This document shows positions 51,036-63,138 of a stretch of DNA of 64,000 nucleotides, piece after piece (the first letter of the stretch is position 1; every line of letters starts with the position of its first letter). Source of the stretch: Adenanthera pavonina (taxonomy: Eukaryota; Streptophyta; Magnoliopsida; Fabales; Fabaceae); assembly GCA_026686845.1 (NCBI GenBank), contig JAIVEN010000004.1, forward strand, positions 10,882,827 to 10,946,826, written 5' to 3'. Under the pieces are notes generated by a model that was not told where the DNA came from, ran no database searches, and worked only from the letters and a program-made list of their open reading frames with translations. Position numbers and translations under genes: made by a program.

Positions 51036-52835
51036 ATGGCTGGCTTTGGAGAGAGTATACTTTCTGAAGGGAATAACACTAACAGACCACCAGGCTTCAG
51101 TGGAGAGCATTATGGGTACTGGAAGATGAGGATGCAGATCTACCTACAATCAATTGATCTTGACATCTGGTCAGTCATTGAAAAAGGAGATTTCATCCCA
51201 ATGACTCTAACTGAAGATGGAAGACACAAAGAGAAGCTGGAAGCAGAGTGGAATGATGAAGACAGAAGGAGAGTCCTACTGAATTTCAAAGCAAAGCATT
51301 GTTTAGTCAGTGCCCTGAACCAGGATGAATTCTACAGAGTCTCGCAATGCACCACTGCAAAAGGAATATGGGATACTCTGCAGATTGCACATGAAGGAAC
51401 ATCTGGAGTTAGGGAGAACAGACTGAACACGTGCATTGGGGAGTATGAAAGCTTCAAAATGGCTGAAGGAGAAACTGTAAAGGAGCTCCAAAAGAGGTTT
51501 ACTCTCATTGTGAATCAACTGAATAGCCTGGGAAAGGAATACAATCAGTCTGAGAAAGTAAGAAAGATACTCAGAGCTCTCCCTCTGGAATGGCAGCCCA
51601 AGGTGACAGCAATAGAGGAAGCCAGAGGAGAATCAATGGCCTCTGTCACAGCTCTCTTTGGCAGCCTTGAGGAGTATGAAGGAAAAATCAAAGCTCTCAA
51701 GGAAGCTGGGCTGGACAGAAAGAAGAAAGGCCTTGCCCTCAAAGCTGCTGATGAAAAGGAAGAAGAATCTGACGAAGGAGATGAGCTGGATGAAGAAACT
51801 CTGGCTATGATGGTCAGAAAATTCAGAAGATTCTACAACAAGAAGAAAAACAAGAAATTCTTCAAGAAGGGAGCAGCTGGTGAAAGCAAGAGAGAGGGAA
51901 AAGAGCCTGTGACTTGCTATGAATGCAAGAAGCAGGGACACATCAAATGAGATTGTCCTCAATTCCTCAAAAAGCAAGAAAAGGATAAGAAATCTGCTGA
52001 CAAAGGGAAGAAGAAGAAAGCCTCCATCTCATCAATATGGGGCAACAACTCAGATGAGGAAGAAGAAGATGAGGATGAGATTGCCAATATTTGTATGATG
52101 GCACTTGCTTCTGAAGAAGCCACACCCTCATGCAGCAGTGATCAGGAAGAAGAGGTATATGAATCTGAACCCTCCTATTTTGAATTACTGGATGCATTTC
52201 ATGAGCTTCATGATGAATTCATTAAAGTTGCTAAAGAACTGAAATTGGCAAAGAAAAAGATAAATAAGCTGGAATCTCAAAGCATAGTTTCTGAAATTGC
52301 CTCTTTACCTACTACTGAATCTGTTTGCTGCACTTCATGCACTAAACTTAAGCAAACTAATGATTATTTAGTTAAAAGCATGTTTAGGCTCACTAGAGGT
52401 AAAGATATGTTGTTTGCCTTGATGGGGAGCCAAAGAATATCACAAGGAAAAGCTGATCTTGGCTATGATCCATGTGCTGTCAAGGAAAAGATTAGGATGA
52501 CAAACCATAATGCATATATGAGACATTTTGTGCATGCTCAGAGCAATAAAAAGAAAAATAATGCATCACCTTACATTGAAACATATGATCAACCAAGGCA
52601 TGCTAGACAAAAGTATTATCTGCATAGTTTTCTTCCTGCTTCTCAATCTAGCAGTCCTTTCACTACCTGTCATTTATGTAACAAAAAGGGACATATTTCC
52701 AGTTCTTGTGCTTTGAAGAAAAATGGACTTGGCAGGAAAGTTGAATGGGTTCCCAAAGTTGCATCTGCATCTAGGGAAAAATCTACTGACCAAAAAGGAT
52801 CCAAGCAAATTTGGGTACCTAAAAGGAAAACATAA
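51036..52835 (+). pseudogene. Element C gag
   Basis: Starts MAGFGESILSEGNNTNRPPG at 51036 and is the best preserved gag in the window. One in-frame TGA at 51948-51950 replaces the Trp in the first zinc knuckle (CYECKKQGHIK then stop then DC). Then come an Asp/Glu-rich stretch, YESEPSYFELLDAFHELHDE, a coiled-coil-like KELKLAKKKINKLESQ, and a second knuckle CHLCNKKGHISSSC. The frame ends at KQIWVPKRKT-stop; the protease continues in another frame after a small indel near 52,830. Confidence 0.9.
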
Positions 52836-52869
52836 ACATTGTTTTGCAGGTCTGTCTCAAAGCTAAGAA

Positions 52870-54402
52870 AAGCAACAAATAGTATATGGACAGTGCCTGC
52901 TCAAGTCACACGACTGGTGATAAGGAGAAGTTCATCACCCTTAGAGACAAGAAAGGAGGAAAGGTGACCTTTGGAGGTGATCAATATGGCAAAATTGTTG
53001 GCATTGGCATTGTGGGCAAAAATCCGGAAACATCCATTGAAGATGTGCTGTTTGTGATTGGTCTCAACCACAATTTGCTAAGCATGAGTCAGACCTGTGA
53101 TAAAGGAAATTGGGTGCTGTTTAACTCAAAATTTTGCTTGGTCATCAGAAAAACTGATCACAAAGTAATCCTCAAAGCTCAAAGGGATGGTAATTGTTAT
53201 ACTATTGATCTTGATGAACTTCCTCCCTTGGATTCTGTATGTCTAATTAGCCAGGATAATGATAGTTGGTTATGACATAGGAGATTAGCTCATGTTAACA
53301 TGAATCAATTGTCTAAACTGATCAAGAATGAGCTAGTAACTGGCCTGCCAAAAATATCTTTTGAAAAGGACAAAGAATGTGATGCATGCATAAGAGGGAA
53401 ACAAAATAAATCATCTTTTAAATCTAAAAATGTAGTTACCACAACTAGACCACTTGAATTGCTGCATATGGACTTAATTGGACCATCTAGGGTGAAAAGT
53501 CTTAGTGGTAACCTGTATGTGCTTGTAATTGTAGATGACTATTCTAGATTCACTTGGACATTATTTCTTTCCTCTAAAAGTGATCCCTTTGATGCATTTG
53601 TAACCTTAGCTAAGAAAGTGCAAAATGAGAAAGGTATTTCTATTGTGTCAATTAGGTCAGATCATGGAGGAGAGTTCGAAAATGCATACTTCTTGGAATA
53701 CTGCAATGAGCATGGGATTGACCACAACTTCTCAGCTCTAAGGACCCCTCAACGGAATGGGGTAGTAGAAAGGAAGAACAGAACTATTGGAGAAATGGCC
53801 AGAGCTATGCTGAATGAAAAAGAACTCTCTCAAGTGTTTTGGGCTGATGCAGTGAATACAGCAAGCTACATCATAAATAGAGCCTACATCAGACCAATCC
53901 TTGGGAAGACTCCATACGAGCTTTACAAGGGAAGAAAGCCAAATCTGTCCCATCTCCATGTGTTTGGATGCAAATGCTTCATTCACAATAATGGGAAAGA
54001 AAATCTGGGTAAGTTTGATGCCAAATCCGATGAAGGTATATTTCTGGGCTATTCTAGTAGGAGTAAGGCATATAGAGTTTATAATAAAAGATCAAATGTG
54101 GTAGAAGAATCTGTGCATGTGATTTTCATTGAAAATGAAACTGTTTCAAAACATGTTACCAATGAGGATGATCTTGCTTTTAACTTTGAAAAACTGGGCA
54201 TTTCTGATAAAAGTAAAACTGAATCTCCAAAGATATCTGAATCTGTTAACACAGAGGAAGATATCCAGGAGCAAGAGTTTGATGAAGAAATTAATGAAGA
54301 AACATCTCAAGAACTCCCAAGAGCTTGGAGATATCAAAGGAATCATCCTGTTGATCAAGTAATAGGGAATGTTCAAGAGAGAGTCAAAACCAGAAAACAG
54401 AA
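52870..54402 (+). pseudogene. Element C protease and integrase, truncated before RT
   Basis: Protease has MDSACSSHTTGDKEKF (52886), carrying the D-S-A active-site type. A TGA at 53273-53275 replaces a Trp in the WLWH motif. Integrase follows: HRRLAHVNMNQL with CDAC, then core residues in HMDLIGP, SDHGGEF and NGVVERKNRTIGEM, and a C-terminal region with HVFGCKCFIHNN. The frame is open from 53300 to 54442, but after VKTRKQ (about 54,402) it reads antisense ORF3 of B, so the last ~13 residues are not pol. Confidence 0.9.
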
Positions 54403-56276
54403 AATATTTCTTCAAACCTCAGTTTTTGGGCTTGCAAAATAGCATCATGGGCAATGGCTACTGGATCTATATAAGGTACAATGCTTTTCTCCTCATTCAG
54501 GGCAATTTGTATGAATGGTGCGGTAAAGATGGCTGCCACCAGTTTCTCCACTTGCTCAGATTCTTGAATAGAAAGAATTGAATCCTGAGCATCTTCAGCA
54601 ATAGGCTCATGAGAGCTTGATTCTTGAGGAGTCTCTTCCTCCATACCATAGTCCAAGGGAGGACCAGGGCTTGCCTCATCACTAGAGGCCTGTGGAGTGG
54701 CCATGGTGCCAGTAGCCTCAGTAGCATGTACATCATCATCTGGTTCAGGGAAGGCTAGGACAAAAGGATTTGGAGGTTTAGGAGTAGGAGACTTGACAGG
54801 CTTAGAGAATCCTGGGTGAGGTGGAGCTGATGTGGAGGGAATGACACTCTTGATGTCCTCATATGCATCAGCAACCATTTTCATATTGTTTGCTAACTGA
54901 TGAATTTGATCTTGGAGATGAGTGAATTTGGCATTTTTCTCATCCCTAATGCTTAGCATGAGTGCGGACAGGCTGTCATACAGCTCAGTGATCTTGGTTG
55001 GTTTTGCCCAAGTTGAGGGAGTGGATGTCATATATGATTGAGTGGGCTTAGATAGAGATGAGATAGGCTGAGAAGGCTAAGGCATGGACTTTGGAGCAGC
55101 CTTAGAGGTTCCTGCTTGTTGCTGGGAGACATCTTCTTCAAAGAATAGATCTTCTGTCTTTCCAGCTCCCTTGCTAATCCATCTTCCATCTTTCTTTTCT
55201 ATCCCCATCCTTTGCAATTCTTTCTCTTTGAAGACTTCAGTAGGCTTGCCCTTTCCTTTCTCCAAGTGTTGGATCCTGGCATACTGAATTATCTTGGAGA
55301 TAATTAAGGCATATTACAGGGTGGAATCTTTTCTTTGATCTCTTGCTTTGATCATGTGTTGGAGGATGATGTGGCCCAAATTGATTAGCTTACCATGCAT
55401 GATTGCATTCATCACATGTGTTCCATCCCTTGTGATCAGATTGAAACTGCCTTTTTTGTTGAAAATAATCCTAGATACAATGTAGTGTAGGATTCTGACT
55501 TAGGCACTAAGGTCAATGGGCTTCAGCAAACTTTGAGGTGGCTTGTTCTCTTTTCTTCTAAACAACATGTTCAGAATTGTACTTTCTTTGTAATTCAGGA
55601 AAGGTCTTCCTTCATCTTCTGCAGCCTCAACTTCATCCATGTATTTTGTGGTAGAGATGTCAATTTTCAATCCATCTTGCTTGGGAATCTCTAGTACTTC
55701 ATTGAAGGTCTCATCTGTCAGCCAGATGGTCCTTGACCTTAGATTTACTTCGCACTTCTTCTTCTTACCATTGTACTTCAGGGAGGCATACCAGGTCTTA
55801 ATAATCTCATCATCCTATCTTTCCAAAATTTCTAACAAATTCTTGTATCTAATCATCCATACCCCAGCATCAAAGTCGTTAGAAATCAGGAAGTCTTCCA
55901 AATTTACACAGTGAGGCTTGATTACCTTTTTACTGACAAATTTGGTAGTATACTCTCCCAGAATTTGAGCATTGCTCCACAATGGCAGCGTGGTCAACTG
56001 GTATTCTCCAGATTAAGTGCTGGAGGAGGAAGAAGAGGCAAGAGAGACATGAGCAACAGGAACAGCAGGCTCAGATTTCTTTGAGGGAGTAGGGGCAGAT
56101 TTCTTTGAGTTTGCTTTAGGAGTTTATTTCTGCTTCTTGGAAGGAGTTTCCTTGCTAGATTCGCCCATCCTTTTTTGAATTTCACCCTCCTTGGAGGCGT
56201 GTTAGGATTTGACAGTTCTCTTTGACCGTGATTCTCTTTTCCCAACTTCTGGATTTTTAACTCTCATCATTTCCAT
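54403..56276 (-). pseudogene. Element B ORF3, N-terminal and central part
   Basis: Starts MEMMRVKNPEVGKRESRSKR at 56276. With several stops it shows the same regions as ORF3 of A: a basic N-terminus; a globular middle with TTLPLWSNAQILGEYTTKF, HCVNLEDFLISNDFDAGVW, RILHYIVSRIIFNKKGSF, ARIQHLEKGKGKPTEVFKEK; then ELYDSLSALMLSIRDEKNAK and LQDQIHQLANNMKMVADAY (coiled-coil-like), and an acidic Pro/Ser stretch to RFEEIF, where element C begins. Residue identity between A and B is high across the middle, showing that ORF3 was part of the family ancestor. Confidence 0.72.
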
Positions 56277-56449
56277 AGATGAATGACACAAAAAGATACG
56301 AGAATTGGGTTTAAAAGGTGCGAAAAGGAGTTTAATCAGTGGGAAAAGAAGATTCGTGAACCAAAATGAAAGGAATTTAAGAGAGAATTTGAATAGACTT
56401 GAGAGAGAGACAAATAGGATTATGTCTGTTCAGAGGAAGACCTTTGATT

Positions 56450-57090
56450 TTAACGTCTGTAACCATTAAACAGATGAATTTTGAAAGGTCAAAATTTGAA
56501 TTTTGAATAGTTACAAGTTAACCCATACGGAGAGGCTTACTGACAGACGAATTTTCATCTGGAGGTTTGTCTGACAGAAGCTCAGTTCTGAGAACAAGAA
56601 GTGAACAGACAAACTTTGTTTCAACAAAATTCAAAATTCACAAGATTCAAACAATAAACAACCATGAACAATACAAGAATCAGACAAATTTCACTTATAA
56701 AAGTTCATCTTACAGAGACCCAATTATGAGAGCATGTTTCAACAGACGAATTTTGATTCAAAAATTTGAATTTCAAAATTTTGTAAAGAGTTTCTAAAAT
56801 GTGTATTTTGAGATATGGAAATTCGTATAACAATCATTTTGAATAGAGACAACATTAGCATTTTATTTCTAAAATTCGAATTTACACTATTCAACATATG
56901 AATTTCAAGGGTTAAGACAGAACTGTTACAAAGTGTAGCCAACTGAAATTCGTCTGATAGGCATTTAAGTTTGAATGTTGAGCATGCTAATTCTTCCAAA
57001 AACACAATTCAACATGGAAATTCATCTAATAATCATCTAAAATGTGAATTTCAAATTCCTAAACTTACAGAACTAGTCTAGAAGTTCGAA
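56450..57090 (-). repeat. Element B pol-ORF3 spacer with LTR-type modules
   Basis: Non-coding, with CAGACGAATTT, TTCGTCTG and AAATTCGAATTT motifs (e.g. near 56,545, 56,744, 56,874, 56,948), homologous to 18,100-18,700 in element A. Confidence 0.72.
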
Positions 57091-57255
57091 TTTTCAGCTT
57101 CCTTCAGCATCTTTTGATTATGCAGGTCTGATTAGCTCTGGTGTACAAGTCTAAGCATATGTAAAGCACCTATAAAACATCTTAAACACAATTTGATGCT
57201 AAAGTTAGCATTAATTTGATATCAAAACTTAAAAAAAATTTAGATAGAGATTTTC

Positions 57256-60200
57256 TTACAATTCATTGGGGTTTACCATTCCCAATTCCCTTCTGATTTT
57301 GCAGTGTCTATCTTCTGCAAGAGGCTTAGTCAAAATGTCTGCAATTTGATCTTCAGTAGGGATGTATTCTAATTTGATGTCTCATTTCAAGACATGATCC
57401 CTTATGAAGTGATGCTTTACTTCAATATATTTTGTCCTTGAATGCATGATATGATTCTTTGTGATGTTAATAGCACTTTGATTATCACACATTATTGGTA
57501 TCTCCTTTATCTCAATCTCAAGATCTTCAAGCTGCTATTTCATCTAAAGAACTTGAGCGCAATAGCTGCTAGCTGCAACATACTCAGTTTCTGCAGTAAA
57601 GAGAGCCACACTGTTCTGCTTCTTGCTGAACCATGAAACTAAGGATCCTTCAAGGAACTGACATGTTCCACTTATGCTTTTTCTGTCAGTTTTGGATCCA
57701 GCAAAGTCAGCATCAGTATATCCCGTGAGTTCTTCTCCGTTGCCCTTTGGATACCAAAGTCTCATCTGTGATGTTCCAATTAGATATCTGAAGATTCGTT
57801 TCATAGCCATTGAATGGGATTCTTTGGGACATGATTGGAACCTTGCACACATACAGACACTGAACATAATGTTAGGTCTACTAGCTGTTAGGTATAGTAA
57901 GGATCCAATTATTCTCCTATATTGAGTTATGTCAAAGGTCTTTCCTCCTTCATTCATATCAAGCTTTATTGTAGTAGCCATAGGAGTTCCCATTGACTTG
58001 GCTTTTTCTATGCCAAACTTTTTTAGCAACTCTTTCAGATATTTTGATTGGTTAAGGAAGATGCCATCATCACATTGCTTAATTTGTAATCTAAGGAAGA
58101 AGTTAAGCTCACCCATCATTGACATTTCAAATTAACCCTGCATTAGCTTAGAGAAATTCTCGCAAAGAGATTTATTAGTAGCACCAAATATAATATTATC
58201 AATATAAATTTGAACAATAAGTAAGTCTTTATTTTCTTTCTTGGTGAACAGAGGTATATCTACTTTTCCTCTATTAAATCCCTTTTCAGTTAGAAAATTG
58301 CTTAGCCTTTCATACCATGCTCTAAGAGCTTATTTTAAGCCATAAAGAGCTTTATTCAGTTTATAAACATGGTTTGGTTTTGTTGAGTCCTCAAAGCCTG
58401 GAGGTTGATCAATGTAAACTAGTTCTGTTTCTACAACCTATTTGGATTTCTGTTGATTGAATAGAATCAAATAATGGAATTGAATTTTAATGCAATGAAA
58501 AAATTGGAAATTCAAAAAATGAATAAAAATCAAATAGAAGAGTAATCCATTCAGAAAAGCACTCTTTACATCCATTTGATATAACATTATGTTTTTCATG
58601 CATGCATATACCAATAGGATTCTAATTACTTCCAATCTTGCAACTAGAGCAAAAGTTTCCTCAAAATCAATACTTTCTTCTTGATTATATCCTTTAGCAA
58701 CTAATCTTGCTTTGTTTCTAATGATTGTTCATGATTCATCAAGTTTATTTCTAAAACCTCATTTAGTGCCAATAATAGGGTGATTTTTAGGTCTAGGCAC
58801 TAAATCCCAAACTTGATTTCTTTCAAATTGATTTAGTTCATCTTGCATAGCTAGAATCTAGTACTCATTAGTTAAGGCTTCTTCAGCACACTTAGGTTTA
58901 ATTTGGGAAATAAAAGCACAATTGATCATTCGATCCCTAAGTTGTTTTCTGGTTTTAACTTTCTCCTAGCATCCCCAATCACTTGATCAACTAGATGATC
59001 CTTTGATATCTCCAAGCTCTAGGAAGTTCTTGAGACATTTCCTCATTGTTCTTATACTTAAGACCTTTCTCCTGAATATCTTCCTCTATATTGGTAGATT
59101 CAGATATTTTTAGAGGTTCAATTTTATCTTCTTCAAAAAGATTTAAGTTCTTAAAGTTGGACATAAGATCATCTTTATCAATGACATGCTTGGAGACTAT
59201 TTCATTTTCAATAAACACAACATGTATAGTTTCTTCTACTGATCTAGTCTTTTTACTAAAAACTCTATATGCTTTACTTCTACTAGAATAACTAAGAAAC
59301 ATACCTTCATTAGATTTGGAGTCAAACTTACCCAAATTCTCCTTTCCATTGTTGTGGATGAAACATTTATAGCTAAATACATGCAGATGTGAAAGGCTTG
59401 GCTTCCTCCTTTTGCACAGCTCATAAGGAGTCTTCCCCATAATTGGTCTGCTGTAGGCTCTGTTAATGATATAACTTGCTGTGTTTATTGCATCAGCCCA
59501 GAATACTTGAGGGAGTTCCTTTTCATTCAGCATTGCTCTTGTCATTTCTCCAATTGTTCTGTTCTTCCTTTCCACCACTCCATGTTGCTGAGGAGTCCTT
59601 GGTGCTGAAAAGTTGTGATCAATTCCATGTTCTTCATATTACTCTAGAAAACTTGAATTTTCAAATTCTCCTCCATGATCAGACCTGGTAGACACAATAG
59701 AAATACCTTTCTCATTTTACACTTTTTTAGCCAAGGTTACAAATGCATCAAATGTTTCACTTTTGGAAGAAAGAAATAAAGTCCAGATAAATTTAGAGTA
59801 ATCATCCACAACCACAAGAACATACAGGTTTCCACTAATACTTTTTACTCTAGATTGACCTATCAAATCCATATACAATAGTTGTAGTGGTCTAGATGTG
59901 GTGACCACATTTTTAGATTTAAAAGATGATTTGGTTTGTTTTTCTTTAAGGCATGCATCACATTCTTTGTCTTTTTCAAAAGAGATTTTTGGTAAATTAG
60001 TGACTAAATCATTCTTAATCAGTTTTGATAGCTGGTTCATGTTAACATGTGCCAGTCTTCTATGCCGCAACCAACTATCATTATCTTGACTAATTAAACA
60101 GCAGAATCTAAGGAAGGCAGTTCATCAAGATCAATGGTCTAGTAGTTACCATCCCTTTGGACCTTGAGGATTACTTTACGATCACTTTTTTGGATGACCA

Positions 60201-60480
60201 AGCAGAACTTTAAGTTAAACAATACTCGATTCCCTTTGTCACATGTCTGACTCACACTTAGTAGGTTGTGTTGAGACCAATTACAAACAGTACATCTTCT
60301 ATAGATGTTTCAGGATTCTTGTCTACAATGTCAATGCCAACAATTTTACCATATTAGTCACCTCCAAAGGTCACCTTTCCTCCTTTCTTGTCTCTAAAGG
60401 TGATGAAGTTCTCCTTATCACTAGTCATATGGCTTGAGCAAGCATTGTCCATATACCATTTGTTGTTTTTTCTTGCTCTA
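57256..60480 (-). pseudogene. Element B pol: protease, integrase, RT, RNase H (degenerate)
   Basis: Protease MDNACSSHMTSDKENF (about 60,450); integrase zinc region HRRLAHVNMNQL, CDACLKEKQ (60,070-59,717) and core with MDLIGQ and MVERKNRTIGEM (59,578); RT with QMDVKSAFLNG (58,580); the motif normally YVDD reads YIDN near 58,205; RNase H with GYTDADFAGSKTDRKS and TAETEYVAAS (58,125-57,544); C-terminus GMVNPNEL-stop at 57258-57256. Multiple stops and frameshifts, plus an unrelated ~130-bp insertion in RT near 58,425-58,555. Confidence 0.88.
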
Positions 60481-60489
60481 AGACAAATC

Positions 60490-61604
60490 TCATCTTCATG
60501 ATCACTGTTAGATAAGCTTAGAGTCTCTTCAGATACAAGTGCCATTAAGCAGATGTTGGTAATTTCTTTATCATCATCATCTTCTTTATCTGAACTGTTA
60601 CCCCAGATTAATGAGATGTATGCCCTCGTCTTCTTGCCCTTGTCAGTAGCTTTCTTTTCCTTCTCTTACTTTTTTAGAATTGTGGACAATCTCATTTGAT
60701 GTGCCCTTGCTTTTTACATTCATAGCATGTGATAGACTCTTTTCCTTCTTTCTTGTTGTCTCCAGCTACTCATTTCTTGAAGAATCTTTTATTTCTTTTC
60801 TTATTATAGAACTTTCCGAATTTTCTGATCATCATAGCCAGAGTCTCTTCATCTAGTTCATCGCTATCATTAGATTCTTCTTCTTTTTCTCCTGTAGCTT
60901 TTAAAGTAAGGCCCTTCTTTTTCCTGTCTTGACCTGCTTCCCTGAGAACCTTCATTTTTCCTTCATACTCTTCAAGGCTATCAAAGAGTGCTATGACAGA
61001 AGCCATTGACTCTCCTCTGGATTCTTCTATTGCTGTTACTTTTGGTTGCCAATCCAGGGGAAGAGCTCTAAGGATTTTTCTAACTTTCTCTGGCTGAGTG
61101 TACTCCTTGCCAAGACTCTTTAGTTGATTCACAATGAGGGTGAATCTCTTTTGCAGCTCTTTGATACTTTCACCTTCCACCATTTTGAACCTGTCATACT
61201 CATCAATACAGAAATTCAATTTGTTCTCCCTTACTCTAGTGGTTTCTTCATGAGCGATTTCTAGAGTGTCCCACATACCCTTGACTGTGGAACATGTGAT
61301 ACTCTGTAGAATTTATTCTAGTTTAATGCCATGACCAGATAGTGTTTTGTCTTAAAATTCAGCAGGACTCTTCTCTTATCTTCCTCATTCCACTCGTCTT
61401 CTGGCTTCTCCTTGTATTTCCCATCATCCTGCAGCTTCATTGGGACAAAATCTCCTTTTTGGATGATAGACCAGATATCCAGATCAATGGACTGGAGATA
61501 AATTTGCATTCTTATCTTCTAGTACCCATAGTGTTCTCCACTGAAGCCAAGTGGTCTATTTGCGTTGTTTCCTTCAGGTAGAATCTCTCTCCAAAGCTAG
61601 CCAT
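60490..61604 (-). pseudogene. Element B gag, internally deleted
   Basis: Starts at ATG 61604 (MASFGERFYLKE-like) and includes MQIYLQSIDLDIWSIIQKGD, WNEEDKRRVLLNFK, EYDRFKMVEGESIKELQKRF and PLDWQPKVTAIEESRGESM. The first knuckle CYECKKQGHIK is followed by a stop in place of Trp, the same site as in C. After SEETLSLSNSDHEDEICL the sequence joins directly to RARKNNKWYMDNAC of the protease, so the YESEPSY segment, coiled coil and second zinc knuckle (about 0.7 kb) are missing. Confidence 0.85.
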
Positions 61605-61644
61605 TGAATTTCTCGGATTGTTAGATTCTTTGTTTGGGAGTCCA

Positions 61645-61659
61645 GGCTCTAATACCACT
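61645..61659 (-). other. Element B primer-binding site
   Basis: Minus strand AGTGGTATTAGAGCC directly after the 5' LTR; one C-to-T change from the consensus TGGTATCAGAGC. Confidence 0.85.
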
Positions 61660-63133
61660 TGTTAGATATGCTGACTTCCCAAGAGGGGGTGAATTGGAAA
61701 AATTAAAATTTTCTGTAAAAGTGTAAGAGAGTAGTGAAAGCAAGAGTGACAGTAAAAGCAAAATATAAAATATAACCAAGTGAAAAACAAGATAAGGGAA
61801 GAGAAGACACAAATATTTATCCTGGTTCGGTGTTTTTCTCTTGACCTACGTCCAATCCTCAAGCTACCACTTGAGATTTTCCACTATCTTACAAGAATTC
61901 GGTGGGCTTTTTGCAATGCCTTAGTACAACTTGATGCTCTGTTCCAAGAGCTTATAATCTCATTCTTTGCATTTTAGTTAAGTGCTTCCCAAATTCCTTG
62001 TGAAATTCCCTCACAAGAAAATCTTTCTTTCAGATGAAGATAAGATTGATTACAGTAAATGAACTCTCTAATTTAGAGTATATATGAAAGTTGAAGTACA
62101 AGATATGAAGTATGTGAGAGCAGAAGACTTTTACTCAAGAATTTTGCAGAGTTATGTTTATACAATGAAAAACTATCTGTTCACCAACCGCATTTAATAC
62201 GTCTGACATTCACAGTTCAAATTTTGGTGTGTCAACAAATGAATTTCACAAAGACCGTAAGCTAAAGACTTTAGCATTGAACCTCGAAGTTCGACTATTC
62301 TAAAGCAAAGTTCAAATTTTCATCTTTGGCAAATGTTTCTATGTTGGAACATATGAATTTTCAAGTTTAAAGTTCTTCTGGTAAGTGTGAATAGTTGTTC
62401 CATATTGCTATAGTGCCTTCGAAGTTTGAATTTTGATACCCAAAATTTGTCTGTCGGTGGGCAGCTTAATAGGTACAATAGTTTTTTTTTTAATTCAAAT
62501 TTTCAAATACCAAAGTTTATCTGTCAGAGAGATCGCTTATCAGACCTAATTCAAATTTTGAATTTCTGAATATTAAAATTCGTATGTCAAAAGACTATCA
62601 TAACAGATTTGCAAACTATCTTTCCAAAGTTAAAATTTTCAAAATAAAAGTTTGTTTGTCAGAAGACTAACTTAGAACTTTTTTTAAACTTTATTTTTAA
62701 ATGAACTTTAACATATCTTCAGACGAATTTTTCATTTTTCATAGTTTGTGTTTTACCTGAAATTCGAATTTTCAAAGATGAAATTCGTTTGTTAGAAGGA
62801 CCTCTTTTCTGACTAACATATTTTCACTCCGAAGTTCGAATTTCAGATACCAAAATTCGAATTTGCAAAGTAACAAATGAAGGTTAACACTTTCAAAATT
62901 CGTCTTATAGTGGGTATTTTTAAAATACTTAATGAGTTATCATAAAAACATATTTTTAACACATTCTCTTGTAAGATCAAAGTCTTTTACTCATTTGAAT
63001 TCAATAAGAAATCCTATATCTAATCTTATACTTGTTTTTCTTATATTTCTTCATTTGATATCTTTTGTACACCTTTGATATCTTCCTTCCAAGCTCTAGT
63101 TGGTTTGGAATCATCAAAACACTTGGTTTAACA
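61660..63133 (-). repeat. Element B 5' LTR, TATA region deleted
   Basis: 1474 bp, TGTTAGATATG to GGTTTAACA. Compared with the 3' LTR, about 110 bp corresponding to 47905-48014 are absent at 62168/62169, including the TATA box and surrounding sequence; a TG dinucleotide is shared at the junction. Confidence 0.9.
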
Positions 63134-63138
63134 CTTAA

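Larger units (their letters stand above)
49330..54402 (+). mobile_element. Truncated Sirevirus-like element C, antiparallel inside element B
   Basis: A 5' LTR, PBS, gag, protease and integrase of the same family, read rightward, then a stop in homology within the linker after integrase at about 54,402, where the sequence switches to reverse-strand ORF3 of element B. RT, RNase H, ORF3 and 3' LTR are absent. Host sequence of about 280 bp, judged by alignment with element A (15,790-16,075), is missing at the insertion point. This fits an abortive or repaired integration, or a later deletion. Confidence 0.85.
47396..63133 (-). mobile_element. Sirevirus-like Ty1-copia retrotransposon B, 15.7 kb, containing element C
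   Basis: TSD CTTAA at 47391-47395 and 63134-63138. LTRs at 47396-48978 (3') and 61660-63133 (5'); transcribed leftward. Same family as A in LTR sequence, gag-pol and ORF3. Differences: the 5' LTR lacks the TATA region, gag lacks the segment between the first knuckle tail and protease, RT has a foreign insertion, and ORF3 is split by an antiparallel element C with loss of about 280 bp. Not autonomous. Confidence 0.92.

Noticed and set aside
53738..53986. Minus-strand ORFs opposite integrase of element C
   Set aside because: Shadow frames of the integrase coding region on the other strand.
54403..54442. C-terminal extension KIFLQTSVFGLAK of element C pol
   Set aside because: It is antisense ORF3 of element B read through the junction, not a fusion domain.
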